From assembly GCF_011455495.1 (NCBI RefSeq), contig NZ_CP015029.1, positions 1,984,740 through 2,048,739 of the forward strand: a stretch of DNA of 64,000 nucleotides, read 5' to 3'. Within the stretch, counting starts at the first letter, position 1; each line of letters opens with the position of its first letter. Of this stretch, positions 18,339-28,553 are shown one piece after another. This DNA is from Frederiksenia canicola. Lineage in GTDB: Bacteria > Pseudomonadota > Gammaproteobacteria > Enterobacterales > Pasteurellaceae. Made by a program: the position numbers and the translations under genes. A model generated the notes under the pieces. It made no database searches, was not told where the DNA came from, and saw nothing but the letters and a program-made list of their open reading frames with translations.

Positions 18339-18956
18339 TTATAAATTATTCAAGCGAATGTCGATTAGTATTTTATCTTGCTCGCTGGCGCTCGCTTTCG
18401 CTTGCTCATAAGCACTTTTTGCGGCAGCTTTGTCGCCTTTTGCGGTTAGCACATCGCCCACTAAAATTTGCTTACGTAAATCCCATGCACTGTCTTTCAA
18501 ATTGGCTAACACCGCTAAGGCGCCGTCGAAATTGCCAAGTTGATATTCCACTAAGGCTAAGCGGAAGCGGATCACGTTTTGCAAAGTGGCATCTTCGCTC
18601 GCTGCTAAAGCTTTTTCTAGCTGGCTTTTGACTGCAACAAAATCACCTTTATTGGCTGCTTGGCGAGCCTGTTCCAACTGAGCAAAAACCACATATGTTC
18701 CTTGGTTTTCACTGATGAATTTCTCCACAAGCGGTGCGTTTTTGTCAGGATTTTGCAAGTAGCTGTCGAGCACTTGTTGATAGTTTTCAGAGGTTTGTTG
18801 TGCTACTTCGATTTGGTGCTTTTTCCAAAATTGCCAGCCGAAACTTGCACCAGCGACGACGCAAATAGCAAGTAAAATTGGGGTGCCGTTCTTTTTAAAC
18901 CAGTTTTTTGCTTCATTAAACTGTTGTTCTTCAGTGCTGTTGTAATATTCGCTCAT
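18339..18956 (-). CDS. yfgM: YfgM family TPR-like membrane protein
   Basis: Ancillary component of the SecYEG/PpiD translocon with a single N-terminal membrane anchor and a periplasmic tetratricopeptide-like domain. It has 205 residues. A charged cytoplasmic tail (1-22) precedes the transmembrane helix PILLAICVVAGASFGWQFW (about 26-44). The rest is helical repeats such as NKGDFVAVKSQLEKALAAS and YQLGNFDGALAVLANLK. It follows hisS by 11 bases as in E. coli. There the next gene is bamB, but here a large hairpin and a 314-base gap follow. Confidence 0.9.
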   Translation of the reverse strand: MSEYYNSTEEQQFNEAKNWFKKNGTPILLAICVVAGASFGWQFWKKHQIEVAQQTSENYQQVLDSYLQNPDKNAPLVEKFISENQGTYVVFAQLEQARQAANKGDFVAVKSQLEKALAASEDATLQNVIRFRLALVEYQLGNFDGALAVLANLKDSAWDLRKQILVGDVLTAKGDKAAAKSAYEQAKASASEQDKILIDIRLNNL

Positions 18957-18967
18957 TCTATCCTCTC

Positions 18968-20257
18968 TTATGCAAAACGTTTGCCCAGTTCGGCGATTAA
19001 ATCCGCTTGGGCGATAGTGACTTGCTCCGCTTCACCAAACAAATCTTTGATCACCACGCTGTTTTCTGCGACTTCGCTTTCACCTAATACCAAGGCGATT
19101 TTTGCCCCTGACTTATCGGCACGTTTAAATTGTTTTTTGAAATTGCCACCGCTTGTGTGCAACATTGTGCGTAACTGTGGAAAGGCCGTGCGTAAGGTTT
19201 CAGCTAAACGAAATGCTGCAGCAGTCGCGCCTTCGCCAGTGTGAACGACATAAATATCTACCGCTCTTGGCAAGTTGATATTTGGGTTCACTTCTTGCAC
19301 CAACAATACCAAACGCTCTAAGCCCATCGCGAAGCCCACACCTTCAGTGGCGTGTCCACCTAGTTGTTCAACCAAGCCATCGTAACGTCCGCCGCCACAT
19401 ACTGTGCCCTGTGCACCAAGGGCAGTGGTTACCCATTCAAATACCGTTTTGTTGTAATAGTCCAAGCCACGTACTAGTTTTTGATTGATTTCGTAAGCAA
19501 TACCCATTTCATCTAAAATCGAACAGAGTTTGGCGAAGTGCGCTTTGGACTCTTCGTCTAAGAAATCGTGCAATTTTGGTGCCTCGTTTAGCACCGCTTG
19601 CAATGCTTGATTTTTGGTATCCAAAATGCGTAGCGGATTGGTGGTTAAACGGCGTTCGCTATCTGGATCTTGTTTTAACACATCTAAATGATTCTGTAAG
19701 AATGCGACCAAAGCTTCACGATATTTCGTACGAACTTCCAAGCCGCCGATCGAGTTTAATTGCAAGGTAACATGTTCACGAATGCCCAGTTTTTCCCATA
19801 AACGAGCGGTTAAAATAATCAATTCGGCATCGGCCTCAGCGTTTGGAATGCCGAAAATTTCTACACCTGCTTGGTGGAATTGGCGGTAGCGACCTTTTTG
19901 CGGACGTTCATAGCGGAACATTGGCCCGATATACCACAAACGCTGTTCTTGATTGTAGATCCAGCCATGTTCAATGGCAGCACGCACACAACCAGCCGTA
20001 CCCTCAGGGCGCAGAGTGAAACTTTCGCCCGCTTCTTCATCACGCGAGAAAGTAAACATCTCTTTTTCCACAATGTCAGTCGCCTCACCCACACCACGTT
20101 TGAATAGGTTGGTTGACTCCATAATTGGACTACGCATTTCAGTGTAACCGTAGCTGGCGAAGGTCGCCTGAATTTGCCCTTCTACCCATTGCCATAATGG
20201 TGTGTCCGTTGGGGCAAGATCATTCATACCCCGTAGGGCTTTGATTGTTTTTGACAT
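18968..20257 (-). CDS. hisS: Histidyl-tRNA synthetase
   Basis: Class II synthetase, 429 residues, full length. Motif 2 region [23 protein letters not shown], histidine-specific motifs [16 protein letters not shown] and [14 protein letters not shown], and motif 3 [14 protein letters not shown] are all intact. The C-terminal anticodon-binding domain (about 330-429) ends IAELGKRFA. The start [16 protein letters not shown] is the conserved family N-terminus. It sits between ldhA upstream and yfgM downstream on the same strand, with a 49-base gap to ldhA that includes one uptake sequence. Confidence 0.98.
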   Translation of the reverse strand: MSKTIKALRGMNDLAPTDTPLWQWVEGQIQATFASYGYTEMRSPIMESTNLFKRGVGEATDIVEKEMFTFSRDEEAGESFTLRPEGTAGCVRAAIEHGWIYNQEQRLWYIGPMFRYERPQKGRYRQFHQAGVEIFGIPNAEADAELIILTARLWEKLGIREHVTLQLNSIGGLEVRTKYREALVAFLQNHLDVLKQDPDSERRLTTNPLRILDTKNQALQAVLNEAPKLHDFLDEESKAHFAKLCSILDEMGIAYEINQKLVRGLDYYNKTVFEWVTTALGAQGTVCGGGRYDGLVEQLGGHATEGVGFAMGLERLVLLVQEVNPNINLPRAVDIYVVHTGEGATAAAFRLAETLRTAFPQLRTMLHTSGGNFKKQFKRADKSGAKIALVLGESEVAENSVVIKDLFGEAEQVTIAQADLIAELGKRFA

Positions 20258-20306
20258 TATTGTGTTATTCCTAATTGTAAAACTTTTTGAAAATCTGACC
20301 GCTTGT

Positions 20307-21302
20307 TTAGCCGTTTAGCACGCTATTCGGACAATGCTGCCCTTTTGCCAAGCAGTTGATATTAGATAATGTGGTATCTGAGATACTCATCAATGCTTCT
20401 TCGGTTAAGAACGCTTGGTGCCCCGTGAGCAAAACATTGTGGCACGATGATAAACGGCGGAAAACGTCATCCAAAATCACTTCGTTGGATTTATCCTCAA
20501 AGAACAAATCCCGCTCGTTTTCATATACGTCCATTCCCAATGCTCCAATTTTCCGTTGTTTCAACGCTTCGATCGCATCTTGGGTGTTGATCAATGAACC
20601 ACGGCTAGTGTTGATGATCATCACCCCATCTTTCATTTTAGCGAACGTGTCTTTGTTGAGCAGATGATAATTTTCAGGGGTCGCTGGGCAATGCAGGGTA
20701 ATCACGTGGGATTTCGCATACAGCTCATCAAAGCTAACATACTCCGCCCCCAAGGCTTCAGCTTCAGGATTTTTAAACGGGTCGTAGGCTAAAATATGCA
20801 TGCCAAATCCTTTCAGAATTCGCATTGTTGCAATACCGATTTTGCCTGTTCCAATCACACCTACAGTGCGTTTGTGCATATTAAATCCGATCAAGCCTTC
20901 TAGTGAGAAATTGGCTTCACGGGTACGTTGGTAAGCCCGATGAATGCGGCGGTTGAGAGTAAGCATCAAGCCAACAGCGTGTTCCGCTACCGCTTCTGGC
21001 GAATAGGCTGGCACCCGCACCACGTCAATACCAAATTCTTTTGCCGCATCTAAATCGACATTATTAAAACCAGCACAACGTAAAGCGATCATTTTCACGC
21101 CCACTTCTGCCAGTTTTTCTAGCACTTTACGGCTGCCGTCATCATTCACAAAAATACAGACCACATCGCAACCTTCTGCCATTTTTGCTGTGCGTTCGTT
21201 GAGCATAAAATCGAAAAACTCCAAGTCAAAATGATATTTCACATTGACCAGTTCTAAATATTTTCGGTCGTAATTTTTAGTACCAAATACAGCGACTTTC
21301 AT
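20307..21302 (-). CDS. ldhA: Fermentative D-lactate dehydrogenase
   Basis: NAD-dependent reduction of pyruvate to D-lactate during fermentation, 331 residues. The Rossmann motif [13 protein letters not shown] is at about 146-158. The substrate arginine is in [11 protein letters not shown], the catalytic glutamate in [10 protein letters not shown], and the histidine in [14 protein letters not shown]. These match E. coli LdhA rather than glyoxylate or phosphoglycerate dehydrogenases. An AGGAGA ribosome site precedes the ATG, and it starts 20 bases after ispG. Its place between ispG and hisS is unusual, because those two are adjacent in E. coli and H. influenzae. Confidence 0.95.
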   Translation of the reverse strand: MKVAVFGTKNYDRKYLELVNVKYHFDLEFFDFMLNERTAKMAEGCDVVCIFVNDDGSRKVLEKLAEVGVKMIALRCAGFNNVDLDAAKEFGIDVVRVPAYSPEAVAEHAVGLMLTLNRRIHRAYQRTREANFSLEGLIGFNMHKRTVGVIGTGKIGIATMRILKGFGMHILAYDPFKNPEAEALGAEYVSFDELYAKSHVITLHCPATPENYHLLNKDTFAKMKDGVMIINTSRGSLINTQDAIEALKQRKIGALGMDVYENERDLFFEDKSNEVILDDVFRRLSSCHNVLLTGHQAFLTEEALMSISDTTLSNINCLAKGQHCPNSVLNG

Positions 21303-21322
21303 CTGCTCTCCTGAATGAAAAA

Positions 21323-22432
21323 TTAAACTTGGGCAATATCAATTCGATTATGCTGCTGTGCCACTCTGGCACGGATTTTAGCTTCTAATTGATCGATCAA
21401 CTTGTCGTTATCGAAACGCTCTTTTTGGCGAACGCCATCCAAATAGTAGCCACTCATTTTGTTGCTACCCGTTACGCCGAGATCAGAAACTAACGCTTCA
21501 CCCGGTCCATTTACTACGCAACCGATAATCGACACATCCATTGGCGTGATGATATCTTCCAAACGTTGCTCAAGGGCATTTACCGTGCCGATCACATCAA
21601 ATTCTTGACGTGAGCACGTTGGGCACGCGATAAAATTGATGCCACGAGAACGAATGCGTAGCGATTTCAAAATATCAAAGCCGACTTTGATCTCTTCCAC
21701 AGGATCTGCCGCCAACGACACACGTAAGGTATCACCGATACCTTCTGAAAGTAGTAAACCCAAACCGATTGCTGATTTCACCGCTCCTGCTCTCGCCCCG
21801 CCTGCTTCCGTAATACCTAAGTGGATCGGCTGTTTGATCGCTTTCGCAAGCAAGCGGTAAGATTCCACCGCTAAAAAGACATCTGAGGCTTTCACACTCA
21901 CTTTGAATTGTTCGAAATTAAGGCGATCTAAAATGTCAACGTGGCGTAATGCCGATTCCAATAACGCTTCTGGTGTGGGCTCACCAAATTTTTCTTGAAT
22001 ATCTTTTTCAAGTGATCCCGCATTCACACCGATACGGATCGGGATATTTTTATCGCGAGCACAATCGACCACCGCTCGAATCCGCTCTTCTTTGCCGATA
22101 TTGCCTGGGTTGATGCGTAAGCAATCTACGCCATATTCTGCCACTTTTAAGGCGATGCGATAGTCGAAGTGAATATCCGCCACCAACGGCACATTCACTT
22201 GTTGTTTGATCAATTTGAACGCTTCGGCAGCATCCATTGTCGGTACGGAAACCCGCACGATATCCGCCCCAACACGTTCAAGGGCTTTGATTTGAGCAAC
22301 CGTTGCTTCCACATCGGTGGTTCGAGTGTTGGTCATAGATTGTACGGCGATCGGTGCACCGCCACCAATGGGTACATTTCCCACAAAAATTTGGGTCGAT
22401 TCACGACGTTTGATATTCGGTTCTTGTAACAT
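21323..22432 (-). CDS. ispG: 4-hydroxy-3-methylbut-2-enyl diphosphate synthase (flavodoxin)
   Basis: Fe-S enzyme of the MEP isoprenoid pathway converting MEcPP to HMBPP. It has 369 residues. The N-terminal TIM barrel begins [20 protein letters not shown]. The [4Fe-4S] ligands are C270 and C273 in IACPTC and C305 in [11 protein letters not shown], the same numbering as E. coli IspG. It starts 2 bases after the rodZ stop codon, as in the rodZ-ispG order of other gammaproteobacteria, so it is translationally close-coupled to rodZ. Confidence 0.97.
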   Translation of the reverse strand: MLQEPNIKRRESTQIFVGNVPIGGGAPIAVQSMTNTRTTDVEATVAQIKALERVGADIVRVSVPTMDAAEAFKLIKQQVNVPLVADIHFDYRIALKVAEYGVDCLRINPGNIGKEERIRAVVDCARDKNIPIRIGVNAGSLEKDIQEKFGEPTPEALLESALRHVDILDRLNFEQFKVSVKASDVFLAVESYRLLAKAIKQPIHLGITEAGGARAGAVKSAIGLGLLLSEGIGDTLRVSLAADPVEEIKVGFDILKSLRIRSRGINFIACPTCSRQEFDVIGTVNALEQRLEDIITPMDVSIIGCVVNGPGEALVSDLGVTGSNKMSGYYLDGVRQKERFDNDKLIDQLEAKIRARVAQQHNRIDIAQV

Positions 22433-22434
22433 AG

Positions 22435-23364
22435 TTAATTCGCTAAAGGGAGTTTGAAACGAGCAACACGGCCATCTACTTTTAATGGCACTTGTTCGCC
22501 CTTGTAATAAATTTTCACGTTTGCTGGTGCCCCAACGGTTAAACGATAGTGTTCGTTGCCGTTAAATGTTAGTACTTCACCTGCGTTATAGAGTTTTTCA
22601 GCAAGTTTTTTGTTTTTCGCATCACGCACAGTAATCCAGCTATTTGCGTTGGTGATTTCAATACGTAATTCATCATTGATTACCACAGATTCAGGTTGCT
22701 TCGTTGGTTCTGTTGTCACTTGCTCAACGGCCTCGGGTTGTTGTAATACATTCACAGCCACTGTTGGTGGCGTTGGTTCAATAACCAAAGGAATCTCAGT
22801 AGCAACGGGCGTTTGAGGTTGTTGTCGCACTGTTTGAGCTTCAGGCGTTACGAGCATTGGCTCCGTCGTTGTGGAAACAGGAATCACCACACTGCCTTCA
22901 TTCGCATTAGTTTGCACCATTTCAACCGAACGATTGACGAGTTGCTCGCTACTTGCTTGATCTTTTTTATGCTCTTGCCACCACCACGCTAATGTCATTC
23001 CGACTGCACAAAGCAGAATTAACCAAGTAAGCCCTTTTACCCAACGAGTTTGAGATTTGTAGTTCGTTTTAACTGGCACTGAAACAGCAACTTTTTTCAT
23101 TTCCTTAGGAAGGGTGACTTCACCATAATTAACAGAATCAATTAATTCCGCAGGCAACCGTAAAAAACGGAGATAGTTTCTGACATAGCCACGCACAAAA
23201 GCAGGAGGAATATTCGGTAGGATGAAAACATCGTCTTCTAAAGACTCTAAATGATTACGCTTTAAATTTGTCTGTTGAGCGACTTCAACTAACGAAAGCC
23301 CTAAAGCTTCTCGAGCCGTTTTAAATTGTTGTCCTAACGATAAAGTTTGAGTATTTTCGGTCAT
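22435..23364 (-). CDS. rodZ: Cytoskeleton protein RodZ
   Basis: Membrane protein that links MreB filaments to the elongation machinery and maintains rod shape. Starting at ATG 23364 it has 309 residues. A cytoplasmic Xre-type helix-turn-helix ([34 protein letters not shown]) is followed by a basic juxtamembrane stretch and one transmembrane helix ([22 protein letters not shown]). A Thr/Gln/Pro-rich periplasmic linker leads to a C-terminal DUF4115 beta domain ([22 protein letters not shown] onward). An upstream TTG at 23385 is in frame but has no better ribosome site. pilF and rlmN, its usual upstream neighbours, are absent. Confidence 0.93.
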   Translation of the reverse strand: MTENTQTLSLGQQFKTAREALGLSLVEVAQQTNLKRNHLESLEDDVFILPNIPPAFVRGYVRNYLRFLRLPAELIDSVNYGEVTLPKEMKKVAVSVPVKTNYKSQTRWVKGLTWLILLCAVGMTLAWWWQEHKKDQASSEQLVNRSVEMVQTNANEGSVVIPVSTTTEPMLVTPEAQTVRQQPQTPVATEIPLVIEPTPPTVAVNVLQQPEAVEQVTTEPTKQPESVVINDELRIEITNANSWITVRDAKNKKLAEKLYNAGEVLTFNGNEHYRLTVGAPANVKIYYKGEQVPLKVDGRVARFKLPLAN

Positions 23365-23463
23365 TGCTGTCAATTTTCGGGTCAAAATAAGTTAGGAAGT
23401 TTAAAGGGCAACGGGGTATTTTGCAATCTAGAATACGCCGTTTGCCCTAAATTTTATTGATTT

Positions 23464-23521
23464 ACAAGCGGTCCGCTTCTAAGCATTTTTTGCAAATTTC
23501 CATGAGAATCTGACCGCTTGT
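23464..23521. repeat. Inverted pair of uptake sequences
   Basis: ACAAGCGGTCCGCTTC (from 23464) faces GAATCTGACCGCTTGT (to 23521), with TTTTTTGCAAATTT between. It lies immediately after the sppA stop codon, on the 3' side of that gene. Confidence 0.85.
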
Positions 23522-23523
23522 TG

Positions 23524-25389
23524 TTACTTCACCGTGCCGCAATTTAAGCAGTAAAGGTACATCTGTTTTGGATCGTTAAATTTATTCAATAATTCAAGTG
23601 GTTTTTCAGCTGACTTAACGAGCGGTAAATCAAATAATGTACTCACTTTGAATGGTAACTGTAACTTGAAATCACGCATAAATTGGCTCAGTAAGTCATC
23701 ATCTTGAGTAATCATCCATTGCGTTGAAAACCCTTCGATTTCAGACTCGCCTTTTGCTTTACGCTGCTGATTTACAAGCTCCACCACACTTTGATAGGCT
23801 TGATTGAAATCACCTAATTCATCAACCAATCCTCTTTCGAAAGCGGCTTGTCCTGTCCAAACTTGACCTTGTGCAACTTTATCTACTTCCGATTTACTCA
23901 TCTTACGTCCGCGGCTTACCAATTCAATAAAACGGTCATACCCATTTTCAATACCGATTTGTAAGATTTCACCCTGTGCCTTGGAAACGGGTTTGAATCC
24001 AATATCTTTGGCAAGTGGCGAGGTGGCAACGCCATCTTCGGAAATACCCAAATTTTTGGCTGTTTGCTCAAAGCTAACCGCTAAACCAAAAATGCCAATC
24101 GAGCCGGTTAGGGTATTCGGGCTGGCGACAATCTTATCACTGGTTGCAGAAATCCAATATCCGCCCGATGCCGCCATTCCGCCCATCGAAACCACTACGG
24201 GTTTACCTGCTTGCTGAACGGCATCAATTTCTTGTCGAATCAATTCAGACGCCATTGCACTACCACCTGGGCTGTTTACTCGTAAAATAACGCCTTTCAC
24301 ATCATTATCTTCTCGAGCCTTACGCAACAAATTCACAATGGTATCGCTCCCTGCACTACTTTCATCGCTTTCACCTAAAATAATTTCGCCTTCAACGTTC
24401 ACAACAGCAATTTTATTGCTATCTTGCACATCAAAGCGATCAGAAAGCGTGGCGACATAGTCAAAGAAACTCACATAGTTGTAATCACCATCAACATGTT
24501 TACCAAACTGTTCAAGTAGAATTTGTTGTAATTGCTGATTATCAACTAATTCTGTCACAAACCCTTTTTGCAACGCATATTGAGCATCATCGCCTTTGGC
24601 TTTTTTATAATCTGCAAGATATTGGGAAATTTCAGGTACAATCGTTTTTGCATTGATTTGGCGGTTTTCCGCCACTTTTTGGCTAAATTGCCCCCACAGT
24701 TGCTCTAACCATAAACTTGCATTCGCTTTTGCTTCTGGTGACATATCATCCCGCAAAAATGGCTCAACGGCAGATTTATAGGTACCAACACGGAAAACAT
24801 GTGGGATGGCCTCGATTTTCTCAAATAAACTTTTGAAATAGAGTGTTGAGTAATTTAAACCGTGAAGATCAACAAACCCAGCTTTGTTTAAATACACTTT
24901 ATCCGCAAAACTGGCTAAGAAATACTGCTTTTGAGTGTAATATTCACCAATCGCTAAGACAGGTTTATTTGATTTTTTAAAACGAGTGATTTCATCTCCC
25001 ACAAAATGAAGCGATGCTAAATCACCGCCTTCAAAATAGCGAAGATCGAGAACTAATCCCGTAATCTTATCGTCATACTCAGCCGCTTTAATCGCCCTTA
25101 CCACATCAAATACTGAAATTTTAACGGGATCACTGCTACCGCCTAACTCTGATTGAACAAAGCGATGAAAATCACCAAACTCATCATGATTGTCCGCCAA
25201 ATAGCCATCTAAATTCAGTAACAACGCCCCTTTCTCAACAGGCACAGGTTGCTTTACCATTTTAGTGTCTGTTTGTAGCAAACTCACCACGGCAAAACAA
25301 ATCATCACAAATAAAATAAAGAACAGGCTCATTACAAACTCTCGAATGCAACGAAACACCTTATAAATACTTTTAAAAATAACTAACAT
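23524..25389 (-). CDS. sppA: Signal peptide peptidase SppA (protease IV)
   Basis: Membrane-bound tandem-domain S49 peptidase that degrades cleaved signal peptides. Starting at ATG 25389 it has 621 residues. An N-terminal anchor (FVMSLFFILFVMICFAVVSLL) is followed by two S49 repeats. The general-base lysine lies in the first repeat (VGTYKSAVEPF) and the nucleophile in the second (VVSMGGMAASGGYWISATSDKI). This split active site is diagnostic. A TTG-initiated extension of 10 codons is possible, but AGAGAAC before ATG 25389 is the better site. It diverges from ydjA, the same neighbour as in E. coli. Confidence 0.95.
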   Translation of the reverse strand: MLVIFKSIYKVFRCIREFVMSLFFILFVMICFAVVSLLQTDTKMVKQPVPVEKGALLLNLDGYLADNHDEFGDFHRFVQSELGGSSDPVKISVFDVVRAIKAAEYDDKITGLVLDLRYFEGGDLASLHFVGDEITRFKKSNKPVLAIGEYYTQKQYFLASFADKVYLNKAGFVDLHGLNYSTLYFKSLFEKIEAIPHVFRVGTYKSAVEPFLRDDMSPEAKANASLWLEQLWGQFSQKVAENRQINAKTIVPEISQYLADYKKAKGDDAQYALQKGFVTELVDNQQLQQILLEQFGKHVDGDYNYVSFFDYVATLSDRFDVQDSNKIAVVNVEGEIILGESDESSAGSDTIVNLLRKAREDNDVKGVILRVNSPGGSAMASELIRQEIDAVQQAGKPVVVSMGGMAASGGYWISATSDKIVASPNTLTGSIGIFGLAVSFEQTAKNLGISEDGVATSPLAKDIGFKPVSKAQGEILQIGIENGYDRFIELVSRGRKMSKSEVDKVAQGQVWTGQAAFERGLVDELGDFNQAYQSVVELVNQQRKAKGESEIEGFSTQWMITQDDDLLSQFMRDFKLQLPFKVSTLFDLPLVKSAEKPLELLNKFNDPKQMYLYCLNCGTVK

Positions 25390-25502
25390 TGTTGTTCTCT
25401 TTTGTTTTTGACCACACAAAAAATACTGCGTAAGCTACCATAAAAAGGGGCAAATATGCTATTCTTCGTGCAATTTTTTCAACCGAAACTCAATATAAAA
25501 AC

Positions 25503-26081
25503 ATGAAATCTTCAATCGACGCCCTACACCTACTTCAACACCGCCGCTCCAGCAAAAAATTCGGCAACATCGCCCCAAACAAAGAGCAACTTGAAGCCAT
25601 TCTCAAAGCTGGTTTGCGAGTGCCTGATCATGGACATCTTAAGCCTTATCATTTTGTCGTGATCGAAAAAAGTGGCATGGAGACCTTCCATCAATATCTA
25701 CGTTCGGTGGTAGACGAATTTGGTTTAGACGATGAAATGTATAAAAAAGCCAGTAAATTGAGCGAACGTGCTCCGATGGTGATCGGTGTAGTGGCAAAAA
25801 TTGCAAAAGATATCGCCAAAGTACCCGCTTGGGAGCAGATGCTTACTGCAGGCTGTGCCACCTATGCGATGCAACTCGCCGCCAATGCTCAAGGGTTTGA
25901 AACTTGCTGGATCAGTGGAAAATGGGTAAACGGTTCCGCAATACGTAACGCGTTTGGCTGCGGTGAATTTGACAAAATCGTAGCCCTAGTGATGATTGGT
26001 TCACCACAAGACGATGAATGCGGCATTTCTCTCGCCAGCCATACGGAAGAGATTGGCAATGTTGTGAGTTATATTCGTTAA
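25503..26081 (+). CDS. ydjA: YdjA-type nitroreductase family oxidoreductase
   Basis: FMN-binding nitroreductase-family protein, 192 residues, near the size of E. coli YdjA. Flavin-contact motifs are HRRSSKKF near residue 13, RVPDHGHLKPYHFVVIE (the YdjA-type RAPDHxxxxPWHF loop) and KVPAWEQMLTAGCATYAMQLAANAQGF. Its physiological substrate is unknown. It is transcribed divergently from sppA across about 110 bases; ydjA and sppA are also neighbours in E. coli. The ATG has little Shine-Dalgarno character. Confidence 0.9.
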   Translation: MKSSIDALHLLQHRRSSKKFGNIAPNKEQLEAILKAGLRVPDHGHLKPYHFVVIEKSGMETFHQYLRSVVDEFGLDDEMYKKASKLSERAPMVIGVVAKIAKDIAKVPAWEQMLTAGCATYAMQLAANAQGFETCWISGKWVNGSAIRNAFGCGEFDKIVALVMIGSPQDDECGISLASHTEEIGNVVSYIR

Positions 26082-26143
26082 TTTGCAAAAAATCCTTAAA
26101 AATCGACCGCTTGTATGCTCTATTTAACTAAACAATCAACCCA

Positions 26144-26710
26144 ATGAATCAAGACAACCATAACTACCACGATTTAATTCAAATTTTTGACGACTGCTTT
26201 GCCGAAAGTTATAACACCCGCTTAGAACGGGGTGGCGATTATCCCATTTACTTGCCTGCATTTATTGATGAAGACAATGTGCCAAGCGAACGTCCATATA
26301 ATGTTATTTTATTCGCCCACGGCTTCTACAGTAGTGCATTACACGAAATTTCACACTGGCTAGTCGCTGGCAAAGAGAGACGTAAATTAGAAGATTTTGG
26401 CTACTGGTATGAACCAGACGGACGTTCCGAAGAACGCCAACGGGAATTTGAGCAGGTGGAAGTCAAACCGCAAGCCATCGAATGGATTTTGGCCACGGCT
26501 GCCAATTTCCGTTATTTTGCAAGTGCCGACAATCTCACGGGCAATGCAGGCGATAATACGGCTTTCAAAAATGCCGTTTATGCCCAAGTGAAACATTACG
26601 CAGCAAACGGATTACCCTTACGTGCCGAGCAGCTTCGCCAAGCCTTGAGCGAATTTTATGGCACGCCAAACAGCATTGACCTTACCAAATTTGATCTTTC
26701 TCGCATTTAG
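26144..26710 (+). CDS. epmC: Elongation factor P hydroxylase (YfcM family)
   Basis: Hydroxylates the lysylated lysine of elongation factor P, the last step of EF-P modification. It has 188 residues and belongs to the small YfcM/EpmC family. The metal-binding motif HEISHW is at residues 67-72 (H67, E68, H71), preceded by [11 protein letters not shown]. Later segments [18 protein letters not shown] and [12 protein letters not shown] are typical of the family. epmA and epmB are not in the window. It runs directly into kdsB, 8 bases away, so the two may be co-transcribed. Confidence 0.92.
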   Translation: MNQDNHNYHDLIQIFDDCFAESYNTRLERGGDYPIYLPAFIDEDNVPSERPYNVILFAHGFYSSALHEISHWLVAGKERRKLEDFGYWYEPDGRSEERQREFEQVEVKPQAIEWILATAANFRYFASADNLTGNAGDNTAFKNAVYAQVKHYAANGLPLRAEQLRQALSEFYGTPNSIDLTKFDLSRI

Positions 26711-26718
26711 GAGATTTT

Positions 26719-27477
26719 ATGGATTTTACCGTTATCATTCCTGCTCGCTATGCCTCTACCCGCTTGCCTCGCAAGCCATTGCTAGACATTGTAGGCAAAC
26801 CGATGATCCAACACGTTTGGGAAAAAGCACAACAAGCGGGGGCAAAGCGTGTGATTGTTGCTACCGATCACCCCGAAATTGAGCAGACCGTGAAAAATTT
26901 CGGTGGTGAAGTTTGCCTAACATCTGATAAACATAACTCTGGCACGGAACGTTTAGCTGAAGTGATCGAAAAAATGGCAATTAACGATGATGAAATTATC
27001 GTCAATATTCAAGGTGATGAACCACTTATCCCCCCCGTAATCGTAGCTCAAGTTGCCGAAAATTTAGACCGCCATCACGTCAATTTTGCTACACTTGCAG
27101 TCAAACTCACCAGCAAAGAAGAGTTGCTTAATCCCAATGTGGTCAAAACCTTAACCGACACAAACGGAATGGCGCTCTATTTTTCTCGCAGCCCAATTCC
27201 ATTCCCACGGGATCACTTCGCTACCCTTGACGATGAGTTTGTCTCTCAGCAAAACTATTTACGCCATATCGGGATTTACGCTTACCGTGCAGGTTTTGTG
27301 AAGCGATATGTGGCATGGCAGCCAACAGCATTAGAACAGTTGGAGTCCCTCGAACAACTGCGTGCCTTGTGGTATGGGGAAAAAATTCATTTAGACTTGG
27401 CCAAACAAGCCCCGCAAGTGGGCGTAGATACCGCTGAAGATCTCGAACGTGTCCGCCAAATTTTAGCGGATGAATAA
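26719..27477 (+). CDS. kdsB: 3-deoxy-manno-octulosonate cytidylyltransferase
   Basis: CMP-KDO synthetase, activating KDO for lipopolysaccharide inner-core assembly. It has 252 residues. The nucleotide-binding opening [29 protein letters not shown], the INIQGDEPL metal/substrate segment and [16 protein letters not shown] are all conserved. TAGGAG precedes the ATG. In this family of bacteria KDO is the only KDO-type residue of the short lipooligosaccharide, so this is expected to be essential. An inverted uptake-sequence pair follows the stop codon. Confidence 0.97.
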   Translation: MDFTVIIPARYASTRLPRKPLLDIVGKPMIQHVWEKAQQAGAKRVIVATDHPEIEQTVKNFGGEVCLTSDKHNSGTERLAEVIEKMAINDDEIIVNIQGDEPLIPPVIVAQVAENLDRHHVNFATLAVKLTSKEELLNPNVVKTLTDTNGMALYFSRSPIPFPRDHFATLDDEFVSQQNYLRHIGIYAYRAGFVKRYVAWQPTALEQLESLEQLRALWYGEKIHLDLAKQAPQVGVDTAEDLERVRQILADE

Positions 27478-27479
27478 CG

Positions 27480-27525
27480 ACAAGCGGTCAGATTCGCAAC
27501 ATTTTTTGCAAATCTCACCGCTTGC
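27480..27525. repeat. Inverted pair of uptake sequences
   Basis: ACAAGCGGTCAGATTCG (from 27480) faces AATCTCACCGCTTGC (to 27525, last base differs), with ACATTTTTTGCAA between, just after the kdsB stop codon. Confidence 0.85.
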
Positions 27526-27556
27526 AACTTTATGGAAACACCTTTATGGAGAAACA

Positions 27557-27749
27557 ATGTTAAACCGTATTTTAGGTGCTATGACATCATCAGTATTCGG
27601 TGGTGGCGAAGGTCAAAACAAAGCAACTCAGCTCATTCAAGCATTATGACAATCGCAAGGCGGTGTGCAAGGTCTGATCGAAAAATGTCAACAAAATGGC
27701 TTTTTTGCAACAAGGTGCAAAAGCAGTACTTGGTAAATTGTTCGGTTAA
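27557..27749 (+). pseudogene. Degenerate YidB-family (DUF937) gene
   Basis: After a good GGAG ribosome site, the ATG at 27557 opens MLNRILGAMTSSVFGGGEGQ and continues NKATQLIQAL. It then meets an in-frame TGA at 27647-27649. Translation resumed past the stop gives QSQGGVQGLIEKCQQNG, the YidB/DUF937 motif (normally SQGGLxGLLxKFQxxG). A shift near 27700 then gives FLQQGAKAVLGKLFG and a stop at 27747. Full-length YidB proteins are about 130 residues, so most of the middle is missing as well. I read this as a decayed, internally deleted copy. A stand-alone 30-residue peptide remains possible. The terminator that follows is intact. Confidence 0.65.
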
Positions 27750-27757
27750 TGAAATCT

Positions 27758-27792
27758 AAAAGAACCCCAAACTATGTTTGGGGTTCTTTTTT
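27758..27792. terminator. Bidirectional terminator (yidB remnant / mlaA)
   Basis: A perfect 15-bp stem AAAAGAACCCCAAAC / GTTTGGGGTTCTTTT closes a 3-base loop, with a T run on the plus strand and A/T-rich sequence on the other. The mlaA stop codon lies at its right edge (27791-27793). Confidence 0.85.
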
Positions 27793-28543
27793 AGTCGATA
27801 TTTTTTAATTCTTCTTGAGACAAAGTCTCTTTTCCTTCATTTTCCGTTTTACCATCTTTTACTTTGAAATCAAGATGTTGGAAATAAGCTTCGCGGAAAG
27901 TCACATACGGATCTTGCGATTGTTTCAATATTTCGTCTTTACCAATCAGTTTTGAACGTGCGTCAATCCCTTGTACACTCCATTTTGCAATAGCCCAAGG
28001 CGTTGTGAGCATAGAAAGTACAGGGTAGGTCGTATCAACGATATCCCCAACGGCTTGACGTGGCGTTGCTGGACCATACGCAGGTAACATTACATAAGCA
28101 CCTGTTGGCACATTGTAAGTCCCTAACGTATCACCGAAATCTCGATGACCATTTTCTAATTTTAGATCTGGGGTAAGGCTAGCAAAGTCAATGAGTCCAC
28201 CTAAGCCGAAAATGGAGTTAAACCAAAAACGGGTGAAATGCACCATGGCTTTTTGTCCTTCTCCTTCAAGTAAACGGTTTACAAAACTTGCTGGCTCATC
28301 TAAGTTGTTTGCCACATTCACTAAGCCTGTTTTCACGGGGCTTGGTACATAATCTCGCCAACCTTTTGCAATAGGCTCAACGACATAAGGATCAAGATAG
28401 TCATAATTGATCTTCCACATTGCACGGTTAAAACCTTCAAGAGGATCATTGCGTTGCCCCGTTTCTGGATTAATGGACGAAGAACAAGCGGTCAGAAACA
28501 GAGAAAGACTTGTAAATAAAATGACTTTTAATTGATGCATCAT
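27791..28543 (-). CDS. mlaA: Outer-membrane lipid-asymmetry lipoprotein MlaA (VacJ)
   Basis: Outer-membrane lipoprotein that extracts misplaced phospholipid and hands it to MlaC, working with the mlaBCDEF products at 44577-47733. It has 250 residues. The lipobox FLTAC puts the acylated cysteine at residue 20. Family segments are RNDPLEGFNRAMWKINYDYLDPYVVEPIAKGWRDYVP, FGLGGLIDFAS and HRDFGDTLGTYNVPTGAYVMLP. The bases encoding the lipobox are an uptake sequence on the opposite strand (plus 28485-28494). It starts 10 bases after gloC ends, so it may be its operon partner. Confidence 0.95.
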   Translation of the reverse strand: MMHQLKVILFTSLSLFLTACSSSINPETGQRNDPLEGFNRAMWKINYDYLDPYVVEPIAKGWRDYVPSPVKTGLVNVANNLDEPASFVNRLLEGEGQKAMVHFTRFWFNSIFGLGGLIDFASLTPDLKLENGHRDFGDTLGTYNVPTGAYVMLPAYGPATPRQAVGDIVDTTYPVLSMLTTPWAIAKWSVQGIDARSKLIGKDEILKQSQDPYVTFREAYFQHLDFKVKDGKTENEGKETLSQEELKNID

Positions 28544-28553
28544 CGTTATTCCT

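Noticed and set aside
27532-27759. 75-codon plus-strand frame over the yidB remnant
   Set aside because: It is in a different frame from the recognisable YidB segments and has no motif of its own.
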